Positions 1-7,126 of a DNA stretch of 27,461 bases are shown piece by piece. The notes beneath the pieces are model-generated. The model was not told the DNA's origin, searched no databases, and saw only the letters and a list, made by a program, of their open reading frames with translations. The position numbers and the translations under genes are program-made. Position 1 is the first letter of the stretch; each line of letters opens with the position of its first letter. The stretch is from contig UQBJ01000026.1 of the NCBI GenBank assembly GCA_900539255.1, positions 1-27,461 of the forward strand, in the 5' to 3' direction. This DNA comes from an uncultured Campylobacter sp. Its GTDB lineage: Bacteria > Campylobacterota > Campylobacteria > Campylobacterales > Campylobacteraceae.

Positions 1-7
1 ATTTTGA

Positions 8-137
8 GCCTTTTGCAAAAAGGCGAAAAATCCACGCTTTAAAGGTGCAATTCGCACTTTAAATTTAAGGCTAAATTTAAACTCAACCTACTCCGCAAAC
101 TGCGGAAAATGGATACTTCGCTGCGCTCAGTATGACA
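8..137. repeat. Dispersed intergenic repeat, copy A
   Basis: This segment matches 20021-20107 in two blocks: a first block starting with a small hairpin (GCCTTTT-gc-AAAAAGGC, 8-24) followed by GGCGAAAAATCCAC and an imperfect GTGC/GCAC hairpin, and a second block reading ATGGATACTTCGCTGCG then CTCAGTATGACA (109-137). Copy A carries about 41 extra bases between the blocks (67-108). No coding potential is visible. It looks like a dispersed intergenic repeat of the kind scattered in many Campylobacter and Helicobacter genomes; its function is unknown. Confidence 0.75.
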
Positions 138-244
138 AGAAAATAGCTCAAAATGACAAAGGTTCGCCGTCATTGCGAGCTGGTGTTTTAGTTTTTAAAT
201 TTTCGCTCTATTTTACCTTGAAATTTAAGAAATCACAAAAAATT

Positions 245-303
245 CAAAACTTCCCAAAGATTGTTTAAAAAAAGCAAAACTTCCCAAAGATTATTCAAAA
301 AAG
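245..303. repeat. 30-bp direct tandem repeat, two copies
   Basis: Two adjacent copies start at 245 and 275. Each begins CAAAACTTCCCAAAGATT and ends in a T-then-A run; a third, decayed start (CAAAATAAAG) follows at about 304. The array lies about 130-190 bases upstream of the -10 box of the ZorAB-like operon. Iterated spacing of 30 bp (near three helical turns) would suit a regulator binding in register, but this is inference. Confidence 0.7.
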
Positions 304-433
304 CAAAATAAAGAAAGAAAGATTTTTTAAAAAATTTTACAAATTTTCTGTCTTATTTACCAAAATTTACCCAAATTCGCAAAAAATTTGCAAATTTAAG
401 CAAACTTTAAGCTACTTTTAAAAATGCAAATAC

Positions 434-439
434 TATAAT
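434..439 (+). promoter_or_regulatory. -10 box of the ZorAB-like operon
   Basis: TATAAT in an AT-rich stretch, giving a predicted transcript start near 446 and a leader of about 42 nt before the GTG start at 488. There is no clear -35, as is usual for Campylobacter sigma-70 promoters. Confidence 0.65.
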
Positions 440-487
440 TAGCTGAATTTGTTACGGAAAACAAAACCACATTGTAAAGGAAAAAAA

Positions 488-1678
488 GTGGATTTACTCA
501 TCATCACGCTGCCAAAGCTCATCGCGCAAAATATGAACGCTCATATTTTAGAAGGCACGGTCATCGTTTTTGGCTTTTTTATGTTTTTTCTCGTCCAACT
601 CATACGCACCAAGACGCTTTTTCCCGGTGCTGGCGGACTTCTCATCACCATAGGTATTTGCTTTACTTTTTATGGCATATCCATAGGGCTTGCGAATTTC
701 AACCCTGATGAGATAGATGAGAGCTTGCCGCAGCTCATCGCTGGCATAAAAACCGCCTTTTTGGTTTCTGTTATGGGCGTGTTTTTCTCCATCATACTGC
801 GCGTGGCGGATTTGGTGATACAACGCATTCGCAAGCAAGAAGTAGTCGATGAAAGTGCGGGGATAGAGGATTTAGTCGCTACGCAAAAAACCACTCTCAA
901 AGCCATAGAAAGCGGCTTTTCATCGATGAGTGCGAGCTTTGATAACTTTGCGAAAACGATGGCAGAAAACAACTCCAAAGCCTTTATCAAGGCGCTTGAA
1001 GATGTTATTAAAGATTTTAACAACAAAATCACCGAGCAGTTTGGCGACAACTTCAAGCAGCTTAACGCCGCTGTGGGCGCACTGCTTGTGTGGCAAAAAA
1101 ACTATAAAGAATACATTGAAGTCAATGAGAAAAATCTCAACTCGCTTTACCAAAAAATCGACAAGGCGATTAAGGATTATTCTGTGGTCGTAGAACACTC
1201 CACGAAATTCGCCGAAAATGCTAACGCGATGAAAGCCATACTTGACGCGCTCGTGGCACAAAGGGCAAATTTAGAGAAAAACGCCCAAAGCCTAGCGAAC
1301 TTTTTGACAAATATGAACAGCGTCATTCCAAATCTCGTTAAAGAGATGACGACCTTTCAAAACAGCAGCCTAAAAAGCCTTGCAGAGATACAACAGCACA
1401 GCGAAGGCTTGGAAAAGCACTATGTCTCAGTTACCACAAAACTCACTAACAATATCAACGACAATATCGGCAAGCTCACAGGCTCACTGCTGCAAATCAA
1501 CGACAACCTACTCAAAGGCTCTGAAACGCTTAACTCTCAAATCAAAGTCCTTGACAACGAGCTTGAAAGCGTGCTGAAAAATATGGGCGTGAATATAGCG
1601 AGCATTTCGGGTAAATTTGTCGAAGATTACAAGAAAATCATCAATTATCTCAATCTCAAACTAGGTCCAGCTAAATGA
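488..1678 (+). CDS. ZorA-like MotA/TolQ/ExbB-family membrane protein
   Basis: A 396-aa protein of the MotA/TolQ/ExbB proton-channel superfamily. The GTG start is chosen because AAAGGA sits 6 bases upstream; an in-frame TTG at 449 lacks a ribosome site and nearly coincides with the predicted transcript start. Three membrane segments are visible at about residues 20-39, 48-71 and 83-106. The GISIGLANF and GIKTAF motifs between and within TM2-TM3 resemble ZorA rather than flagellar MotA. The remaining roughly 280 residues form a hydrophilic, mostly helical, coiled-coil-like tail, the layout of ZorA, whose tail projects into the cytoplasm. It overlaps the OmpA-domain gene by ATGA. Known family role: five ZorA plus two ZorB form a proton-driven motor in Zorya defence. 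Function here is inferred; another TolQ-like motor role is possible. Confidence 0.8.
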   Translation: MDLLIITLPKLIAQNMNAHILEGTVIVFGFFMFFLVQLIRTKTLFPGAGGLLITIGICFTFYGISIGLANFNPDEIDESLPQLIAGIKTAFLVSVMGVFFSIILRVADLVIQRIRKQEVVDESAGIEDLVATQKTTLKAIESGFSSMSASFDNFAKTMAENNSKAFIKALEDVIKDFNNKITEQFGDNFKQLNAAVGALLVWQKNYKEYIEVNEKNLNSLYQKIDKAIKDYSVVVEHSTKFAENANAMKAILDALVAQRANLEKNAQSLANFLTNMNSVIPNLVKEMTTFQNSSLKSLAEIQQHSEGLEKHYVSVTTKLTNNINDNIGKLTGSLLQINDNLLKGSETLNSQIKVLDNELESVLKNMGVNIASISGKFVEDYKKIINYLNLKLGPAK

Positions 1679-2409
1679 GTGCGTTAAAATCAAGCGGTGG
1701 TAAAAAAGAAGATAACGACCATTTCATACCGCTGAGCGACATTATGACGGCTTTAATGCTGCTTTTTTTGCTCATCAGCGTGGTGTATATGATAAAGGTT
1801 GATGACAGCGTGCGAATTCCGCGCATTTTCAAAGCCACTTCGCAAGGGCTTTTAGAAAAACTTGGCGATGAATTTCAAACGGATTTAAAGGCTTGGGGAG
1901 CGGTGCTTGATAAAGACTTAACCGTGCGTTTTACTGAGCCAGATATTTTGTTTAAGGTAGGTTCGGCGAATTTAAGCCCGAGATTTCAAGAGATTTTGGA
2001 CGATTTTTTTCCGCGCTATTTGCACATACTGATGGACAAAGAATTCATCAACAACATAGAAGAAGTCCGCATAGAAGGGCATACAAGCTCTTTTTGGGGC
2101 GAGCTAACGGGCAATGATGCGTATTTTAATAATATGGCTTTGAGCCAAGAGCGCACCCGTGCGGTTTTGCAGTATTTGCTGAATTTAAATTTAACCCGCA
2201 AAGAAAGAGAGTGGCTGAGAAGGCACTTTTTAGCTATCGGCTTTGCAAATGCCCGCCCGCTCAACGCACAAGGCGAGCCGCTCAAAGATGGCGAGCGCGA
2301 ACACGCCTTTAACTCACAGCGCGTGGAGTTTCGCTTACGCACAAACATAGAGCGCAGGGTGTCTGACATAGTTGAAGAAAAAAACAAAAACAAAAGAGAG
2401 CCAAAATGA
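1675..2409 (+). CDS. ZorB-like MotB/OmpA-domain motor protein
   Basis: A 244-aa protein with a short lysine-rich cytoplasmic N-terminus, one membrane helix (about 20-41) and a periplasmic OmpA/MotB-like peptidoglycan-binding domain (about 86-225). The helix begins PLSDIMTALM; Asp22 occupies the place of the proton-carrying aspartate of MotB and ZorB. OmpA-like marks are IEGHTSS (133-139), ALSQERTRAV (155-164) and NSQRVEFRL (213-221). Its start overlaps the upstream gene by ATGA, so the two are probably translated together to form one stator-like complex. Flagellar motB is less likely because the partner is ZorA-like and an HNH gene follows. The exact class, ZorB or another MotB-like protein, is inference. 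Confidence 0.82.
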   Translation: MSALKSSGGKKEDNDHFIPLSDIMTALMLLFLLISVVYMIKVDDSVRIPRIFKATSQGLLEKLGDEFQTDLKAWGAVLDKDLTVRFTEPDILFKVGSANLSPRFQEILDDFFPRYLHILMDKEFINNIEEVRIEGHTSSFWGELTGNDAYFNNMALSQERTRAVLQYLLNLNLTRKEREWLRRHFLAIGFANARPLNAQGEPLKDGEREHAFNSQRVEFRLRTNIERRVSDIVEEKNKNKREPK

Positions 2410-2708
2410 ACATTTATGCGATTTTAGGACCCCTTGAAGTGTGCCTTGAAAGAATGAATATAGAGGACTTTTTCGACAAATCAGGCAAACTGCCTGATTT
2501 GCCAAGCCAAGCCACGCAGTTTGAAGAGCTAGCCCACGAGCTAAAAACCCGCGCAGGCTGGAAGTGCAGCAAGTGCCACAAAGACTGCACTCAGGCTAAA
2601 AATATGCTGAGCGTTTTTCACAAAAACGGCAACAAAGACGAAGACACTGCTGAAAATTTAGTGGTAGTTTGCAAAGAGTGCGCCGCCGAGCAGGGGTTTA
2701 AGGTTTGA
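2406..2708 (+). CDS. Small HNH-type zinc-finger protein, possible compact ZorE
   Basis: A 100-aa protein starting in the ATGA that ends the ZorB-like gene. The C-terminal half has the HNH/treble-clef outline: C54-x2-C57, then H72, N84 in AENL, and C89-x2-C92. Two features are unusual: the residue before H72 is Phe (F71) where HNH nucleases usually have Asp or His, and the residue after C92 is Ala where His or Asn is typical. The N-terminal 50 residues match nothing I recognise. In type II Zorya the third gene encodes the HNH nuclease ZorE, which is much longer. This could be a minimal effector, a DNA-binding zinc finger or a decayed nuclease. The reading frame itself is secure because of the overlaps and intact codons. 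Confidence 0.75.
   Translation: MNIYAILGPLEVCLERMNIEDFFDKSGKLPDLPSQATQFEELAHELKTRAGWKCSKCHKDCTQAKNMLSVFHKNGNKDEDTAENLVVVCKECAAEQGFKV
2478..2500 (+). repeat. Perfect 10-bp hairpin inside the HNH gene
   Basis: AAATCAGGCA, loop AAC, TGCCTGATTT: a perfect 10-bp stem with a 3-nt loop within codons for the N-terminal part of the HNH protein. No U-tract follows beyond the TTT that closes the stem, so it is not a canonical terminator; it could slow or attenuate expression of the third gene. Confidence 0.7.
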
Positions 2709-2729
2709 TACCTTGCGCTGTTAAGCGTG

Positions 2730-2756
2730 AATTTAAGTGTAAATTGAGCTTAAATT
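2730..2756. terminator. AT-rich inverted repeat between convergent genes
   Basis: AATTTAAG (2730-2737) and CTTAAATT (2749-2756) form an 8-bp stem with an 11-nt loop between the HNH gene and the convergent SDR gene. It might serve both strands, but it is all A/T apart from one pair and has no clear U-tract, so the call is weak. Confidence 0.25.
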
Positions 2757-2830
2757 TGAGTCTAAATTCAGCTTTTGCTTTTCAGCCCGCAAGGCTTTGC
2801 GCTCAATTTCAGCTATAAACGCGTTAAATT

Positions 2831-3610
2831 CTAACGAAAAGTCGTGCCACCATCTACGATGAAGGTGTGTCCTGTTACCCAGCTAGCCTTATCAGAGCAT
2901 AAAAACAAACAAGCCCCAGCTAAATCCTGCGGCTGTCCCATTCTGTCAAGCGGGCTTAAATTTATAGTGGCTTGCTTGACTTCTTCGTAGTTTGTAAAGG
3001 CTTTAAGCGCGTCCGTTTCGATAGGTCCGCCACTTACGACATTGACGCGAATGTTTTTCTCGCCAAGCTCAGTAGCCGCATAACGCGCCATCGCTTCCAC
3101 TGCGGCTTTTGCCGTGCCGTGTCCTGCGTAGTTTTCGATATGCACGAGATTTCCCGTTGATGAGATAGAGATAATGCTGCCCCCGCCTACTTTTTCCATT
3201 CGTTTAGCCGCTTCTTGTGCGCCCACGACAAAGGCATTGACGGTTGCGGTAAAGATATTGTTGATACCACGCGGTTTGAGTTTCATAAATTTAGTGTAAC
3301 CGCCCACCACAGCACGCCCTGAAATGATGGCGTTTGAGATGAAAAAATCCACCCTATCAAAGTCGCCGTCTATCTTTTCAAACAGCTCTTTGTAGGTTTC
3401 TGGCTCTAAAATGTTGAATTCATAGGCTTTTGCCTTGATTTTATAATTGCTTTGCAAGTCAGCAACTATTTCTTGCGCTAGCTCGGCGTTTGAGTTGTAG
3501 GTAAAAGCGACATTTACGCCCACTTTTGCGAACTCATACACGATAGCCTTGCCTATGCCACGCGTGCCACCGCTGATGACTAGGGTTTTGCCTTTGAAAA
3601 AATCACTCAT
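2831..3610 (-). CDS. Short-chain dehydrogenase with enoyl-ACP-reductase (FabL-like) motif
   Basis: A 259-aa cytosolic SDR-fold NAD(P)H oxidoreductase, of usual length. The dinucleotide loop is SGGTRGIG (13-20) and SNA (92-94) fills the usual NNAG position. The catalytic pair is spaced Y161-AGHGTA-K168, the Tyr-x6-Lys spacing of enoyl-ACP reductases (FabI/FabL) rather than the Tyr-x3-Lys of ordinary SDRs. The end (DGGTTFR) is typical of the family. A role in the reduction step of fatty-acid elongation is therefore plausible. It appears to match the SDR that sits beside dapA in C. jejuni. It has its own likely -10 box (TACAAT, 3640-3645) and lies downstream of the ICMT-like gene. The substrate is inferred from the motif only. 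Confidence 0.85.
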   Translation of the reverse strand: MSDFFKGKTLVISGGTRGIGKAIVYEFAKVGVNVAFTYNSNAELAQEIVADLQSNYKIKAKAYEFNILEPETYKELFEKIDGDFDRVDFFISNAIISGRAVVGGYTKFMKLKPRGINNIFTATVNAFVVGAQEAAKRMEKVGGGSIISISSTGNLVHIENYAGHGTAKAAVEAMARYAATELGEKNIRVNVVSGGPIETDALKAFTNYEEVKQATINLSPLDRMGQPQDLAGACLFLCSDKASWVTGHTFIVDGGTTFR

Positions 3611-3639
3611 TTTCTTTCCTTTTCACAAACTAAAATTTG

Positions 3640-3645
3640 ATTGTA
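3640..3645 (-). promoter_or_regulatory. -10 box of the SDR gene
   Basis: On the minus strand this reads TGCTACAAT, an extended -10 about 30 bases upstream of the start codon. The same sequence type precedes lepA and the DUF2325 gene in this window. Confidence 0.55.
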
Positions 3646-3663
3646 GCACAACTTTGCTTAAAA

Positions 3664-4260
3664 CTAATACAATTTGAAAAAATTTGGCAAAATTTCACAC
3701 TCGTGCAGCACAGCCACGATGATAAAGGCAAATGCGCTTAAAAACCAGTTCAAAGCCCGCCACAACTCTTTGTGTAAAAATTCAGGGCGCACTTCGATTT
3801 TTTCGGGGCAGTGAAAGCCCTTAAATTTAGGCACAAAGCGCGAAGTGTTTGCTAAAAATTCATCATAGGCTGCACCAAATCGCCCTTTAAGATAACGCTC
3901 TTCGCCCAAAATCGTGTAGCGATAAACGAGCAAATAAAACACAGCACCGATAAACACGAGCGCAAGCTGAGCCGTGAGTGCTAAAAGCCCCAAAAATGCG
4001 ATAAATGAAAAAAGATAAAGCGGGTTGCGACACAGGCTATAAGCTCCATAATCGATAAATTTCGTCCCATCAACGCCCTCATTTTTCATACCGCCGATGA
4101 AAACTGTGGCATAAATGCGCCCTATGACGCCCAAAATGAGCAAGGCTAAACCCGCCCCACGCATACTCCACGCTACGCCAAAGTCCCAAGCGGTGCTAGA
4201 TACACACAGCCACGCGATGAAAAACGCGCCAAAAAGGTATTGCCAAATAAAGCGGTTCAT
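3664..4260 (-). CDS. Isoprenylcysteine carboxyl methyltransferase-like membrane protein
   Basis: A 198-aa integral membrane protein of the ICMT/PEMT-type methyltransferase family. It has hydrophobic segments near residues 5-22, 33-52, 80-112 and 165-188. The family signature is present: GAYSLCRNPLY (72-82) and, downstream, EERYLKGRFGAAYDEF (120-135) followed by RFVP. These regions form the S-adenosylmethionine and substrate site in related enzymes. Bacteria lack prenylated CAAX proteins of the eukaryotic kind, so the real acceptor (lipid or small molecule) is unknown. It lies between dapA (about 200 bp upstream) and the SDR gene (53 bp downstream), all on the minus strand. Confidence 0.8.
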   Translation of the reverse strand: MNRFIWQYLFGAFFIAWLCVSSTAWDFGVAWSMRGAGLALLILGVIGRIYATVFIGGMKNEGVDGTKFIDYGAYSLCRNPLYLFSFIAFLGLLALTAQLALVFIGAVFYLLVYRYTILGEERYLKGRFGAAYDEFLANTSRFVPKFKGFHCPEKIEVRPEFLHKELWRALNWFLSAFAFIIVAVLHECEILPNFFKLY

Positions 4261-4462
4261 TGTTGTCCTTTTAAATTTTTCACAATCTCATTTGTAAATT
4301 TTAGCGTGAAATTGAGTAAATTTCTTTTAAATTTAACTAAAAATTTACAATTTTTTTAAATCAAAGCAAAAATTCAAGCAAAAGCCTAAATTTTGCCTTA
4401 AATTTAAGCACAGCACCTTGCTAAACGCCACATTTTGCGAACTTTCGCGCAAGCAAAATCCA

Positions 4463-5359
4463 CTAAAAACCCACGACACTGTAAAGTTTTAACACTTCTT
4501 CAATCTTTTTCATCGACTCTTTGCTTGGTGCAACCAAAGGCAAGCGGTATTCAAGGCTTGGCAAAAGCCCGCTCATAAACATTGCCACCTTTATGGGTAT
4601 GGGGTTGCTCTCGCAAAAAAGCACCTTGTTGATAGCATAAAGCTCGTCATTTATGGCTTTTGCTTCTTTGTAATGTTCATTTAAGGCTAAATGCGTGAGC
4701 TTTGCTATCATATCGGGCAGCAAATTCGCGCTCACAGAGATGACGCCCTTGCCTCCGTTTGATAAAATGGGATAATTTATCGCATCATCGCCGCTAATAA
4801 CCGCCATTTTGGGTTCGTTGGCGAGCAAATCCACGCATTTGTCGATATTTCCGCTTGCTTCTTTCACGCCATAAATGTTCGCACAATCCTTAAAAAGCCT
4901 TATCGCCGTGCAAGTGCTTATATCACAGCCTGTGCGAGCTGGGACATTGTATAAAAGCACGGGGATTTCAACGCTTGCGGCTATTGCCTTGTAGTGCTGA
5001 TACAAACCCTCTTGCGTGGGCTTGTTGTAGTAAGGCGTTACGACTAAAATGCCGTTTGCTCCATACTTTTGCGCAAATTTTGCCAGCTCAATCGCCTCGT
5101 GAGTGGCGTTGCTGCCAGCTCCTGCAAGCACCTTTGTGTTCGTGCCTTTGCACGCATCAACGGCGATTTCTATGCAGCGGCGGTGTTCTTCGTGAGTGAG
5201 AGTGGCACTTTCGCCTGTCGTTCCCACAGGGCTTACGGTGTCTATGCCGTTTGCTATTTGCCTTTTGATGAGCTTTTGATAAGTTTGCTCATCAAGTTTG
5301 CCTGATTTAAAGGGCGTTACAAGGGCGCACATCGCACCGATAATCGCGTTTTTGTTCAT
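4463..5359 (-). CDS. dapA: 4-hydroxy-tetrahydrodipicolinate synthase
   Basis: A 298-aa TIM-barrel enzyme that condenses pyruvate with aspartate semialdehyde, the first committed step of the diaminopimelate/lysine pathway feeding peptidoglycan. Diagnostic residues are visible: GTTGE (46-50), Tyr111 in TPYYNKP, Tyr137 and Arg142 in YNVPARTG, and the Schiff-base Lys166 in GVKEASG. Length matches the family. The ATG overlaps the end of the M16 protease gene by 4 bases (ATGA), so the two are translationally coupled; this pairing is also known in C. jejuni. The cytoplasmic assignment and function are secure. Confidence 0.97.
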   Translation of the reverse strand: MNKNAIIGAMCALVTPFKSGKLDEQTYQKLIKRQIANGIDTVSPVGTTGESATLTHEEHRRCIEIAVDACKGTNTKVLAGAGSNATHEAIELAKFAQKYGANGILVVTPYYNKPTQEGLYQHYKAIAASVEIPVLLYNVPARTGCDISTCTAIRLFKDCANIYGVKEASGNIDKCVDLLANEPKMAVISGDDAINYPILSNGGKGVISVSANLLPDMIAKLTHLALNEHYKEAKAINDELYAINKVLFCESNPIPIKVAMFMSGLLPSLEYRLPLVAPSKESMKKIEEVLKLYSVVGF

Positions 5360-6603
5360 TGTTTGTCCTTTCTCAAAATGATAGTCGTTGAATTTTTGGG
5401 CGTAAAATACTTCTTTGCAACCCTTGTTAAATGCTGAATTTCAAGGGCTTCAACCTTACTTTCATACTCCAAAAGCGGCTTTAAATCGCCTTTGGCAATA
5501 TAGTCTCCATATATGCTAGAAACGCTACTTGCGGTATTTAGCGAAAAGATAAAGTCGCTTTTAACGCGGTTTTTTACCTTTTGCAAGTCTCTTTGGCTGA
5601 TTTTACCGCTCTTTACTTGCTCTAAAATCTTTAAAAGTTCCTTTTCTACGCTCTCAGCCTTGACATTAACATTACAAACGCAGATAAAAATAAATAAATT
5701 CTCATCAATGCTTTCGTTGCAAAAGGCGTAGTATTCGTTGATAAGCCCTAGTTTGTCGATGAGAATTTCGTTGATTAAAGAGCTTTTGCCCGTGCCTAAA
5801 AGCTCGCTCAAAGCACTTAAAACAGGCATATCCTTGTGCTTGAAATTTGGGATTTTAAAGGCAAGGGCTAAAAGCTCGGTGTCTGAATTTTTGTGAATCT
5901 CAACCCTTTTTGCGCCGTCTTGTTGTGGTTCTTTAGTGTGAATGGGCGGAATTTTTTTGCCGTTTTTAATGCCCTCAAAATGCCCCTTTGCTAGCCTAAA
6001 AACCTCATTTGGCTCTATGTCGCCGCTTACCATTAAAAAGGCGTTTTTGGGCTGATAAAAGGTAGAGTGAAATTCACGCAAATCGTTTATTTTCCAGCTT
6101 TCAATGTCCTTAAAAAAGCCTATGGGCGTCCAGTGGTAAGGGTGATACAAAAAAGCATTGTTAAAAAGCCTAAAATACAAATACCCAAGCGGATTGTTGT
6201 CCGTGCGCCAACGCCTTTCTTCAAGCACCACAGCGCGTTCGGGCTGAAATTCCTCATCTTTTAGGCTTAAATTCGCCATCAGCTCGGCAAAAAGCCCCAA
6301 AGCCTTGTCTAAATTCGCGCGCGAACATTTGATGAAATAATGCGTATAATCAAAGCCCGTGCTTGCATTATCCACGCCTCCAAAGCCCTTGACTATCTCA
6401 TCAAACTCGCCAGCCTTTAAATTTTTGGTGCTTTTGAAATTTAAGTGTTCAAGCATATGCGCTAGCCCGCTTTTGCCCATTTGCTCGTTGCGCGAGCCAA
6501 CCTTGTAAAAAATATCCACGCTTATCACTTCGCTTCCTAAATTCACAGGACAAGCATAAATTTCAAATTTGTTTTTAAGCACCCTTTTTTCGTAAGCTAT
6601 CAT
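5356..6603 (-). CDS. M16-family zinc protease
   Basis: A 415-aa pitrilysin-type peptidase. The inverted zinc motif HMLEH lies at residues 49-53, with the third ligand Glu about 76 residues later in VLEERRWRTDNNP. Length fits the two-domain bacterial M16B peptidases. No signal peptide is visible: the N-terminus (MIAYEKRVL) is hydrophilic, suggesting a cytoplasmic enzyme unless secreted another way. The substrate is unknown. The start has a good ribosome site (TGGAG) upstream, and a possible -10 box lies at 6727-6732 on the minus strand. It is the first gene of the dapA transcription unit. Confidence 0.92.
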   Translation of the reverse strand: MIAYEKRVLKNKFEIYACPVNLGSEVISVDIFYKVGSRNEQMGKSGLAHMLEHLNFKSTKNLKAGEFDEIVKGFGGVDNASTGFDYTHYFIKCSRANLDKALGLFAELMANLSLKDEEFQPERAVVLEERRWRTDNNPLGYLYFRLFNNAFLYHPYHWTPIGFFKDIESWKINDLREFHSTFYQPKNAFLMVSGDIEPNEVFRLAKGHFEGIKNGKKIPPIHTKEPQQDGAKRVEIHKNSDTELLALAFKIPNFKHKDMPVLSALSELLGTGKSSLINEILIDKLGLINEYYAFCNESIDENLFIFICVCNVNVKAESVEKELLKILEQVKSGKISQRDLQKVKNRVKSDFIFSLNTASSVSSIYGDYIAKGDLKPLLEYESKVEALEIQHLTRVAKKYFTPKNSTTIILRKDKQ

Positions 6604-6726
6604 TAAATTTTCTCCATTTTTGCCTCAATTTTAGCTTAAAAGCGTTTTTAAATTTTAAGCTAAAATTCATAAATTTAACGCAAATTTAGCCTTTTTAAAT
6701 GTGGCTAAACCCTAAATCAACGCAAA

Positions 6727-6732
6727 ATTTTA
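6727..6732 (-). promoter_or_regulatory. Possible -10 box of the M16 protease-dapA unit
   Basis: On the minus strand this reads TGCTAAAAT, an extended -10 about 125 bases upstream of the protease start. The rest of 6604-6790 is AT-rich and I see no gene in it. Confidence 0.35.
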
Positions 6733-6799
6733 GCATTATTTGACTAAATTTTTTCTTAAAATTTATAAAAAAATTTATCAACTTAAAACAAAAATGGGT

Positions 6800-6805
6800 T
6801 ATAAT
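6800..6805 (+). promoter_or_regulatory. -10 box of the structured RNA
   Basis: A perfect TATAAT after a long AT-rich stretch. The predicted start (about 6810-6812) coincides with the beginning of a G+C-rich, hairpin-rich segment, which supports transcription of the plus strand. Confidence 0.65.
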
Positions 6806-6809
6806 TTCA

Positions 6810-7116
6810 GCCGAGTTGGGACTTTGAGTGGCTCGGCGGGGTTAAGGATTGTCCCAAAAATCCCCGCAATCCTTTCTTTCTAAAATTGTGTTGGTTTGAT
6901 GAAAGAGGCGACTGCCAGTGGTTTGTCAGTAAAACTATGCGCGACATTATTTTGCATAGTTTCCAACCTTTTTTGAATTTGCTTGCGATGATAAATAACA
7001 CACAAATGACAGCAAAAGAGTTGGGAGAACCCATCCTCCAAGTCTAGCAAGCGGTGTAAAACAAGGCTTTCACTAGGTGGTAGCAGGTGTCGCCAATCCT
7101 GCGTTCAACTCCGAGC
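6810..7116 (+). ncRNA. Putative structured noncoding RNA of about 307 nt, family not recognised
   Basis: A G+C-richer island between AT-rich flanks, directly after a strong -10 box. The ends can pair: GCCGAGTTG (6810-6818) with CAACTCCGAGC (7106-7116), nine pairs with two single-base bulges. Inside are GCGGGG (6836-6841) with CCCCGC (6862-6867), interleaved with AAGGATT (6844-6850) and AATCCTT (6868-6874), so pseudoknotted or alternative. There is also a 9-bp hairpin AAACTATGC/GCATAGTTT (6932-6940/6954-6962), a TGGG-agaa-CCCA hairpin near 7021-7033, a CTAG/AAGC composite hairpin near 7045-7078, and GCAGG/CCTGC near 7083-7102. I find no tmRNA ends or tag, no RNase P core such as GAGGAAAGTCC, and no SRP GGAAG core. 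It could be a divergent 6S RNA or something new. Confidence 0.6.
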
Positions 7117-7126
7117 AAATTATACT

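Noticed and set aside
488..2409. Flagellar motA-motB pair
   Set aside because: The first protein has three TM segments and a long helical tail with GISIGLANF-type motifs, and an HNH gene is translationally coupled; this fits ZorA-ZorB better than the stator of the flagellum. Not fully excluded without a tree.
6807..7034. A 75-codon minus-strand open frame in the structured RNA
   Set aside because: No ribosome site, no recognisable sequence, and it covers the hairpin-rich island that has a plus-strand promoter.
6810..7116. tmRNA, RNase P RNA or SRP RNA identity
   Set aside because: No tRNA-like ends with CCA or tag codons, no GAGGAAAGTCC core, no GGAAG SRP core on either strand. Left as unknown; a covariance-model search would decide.
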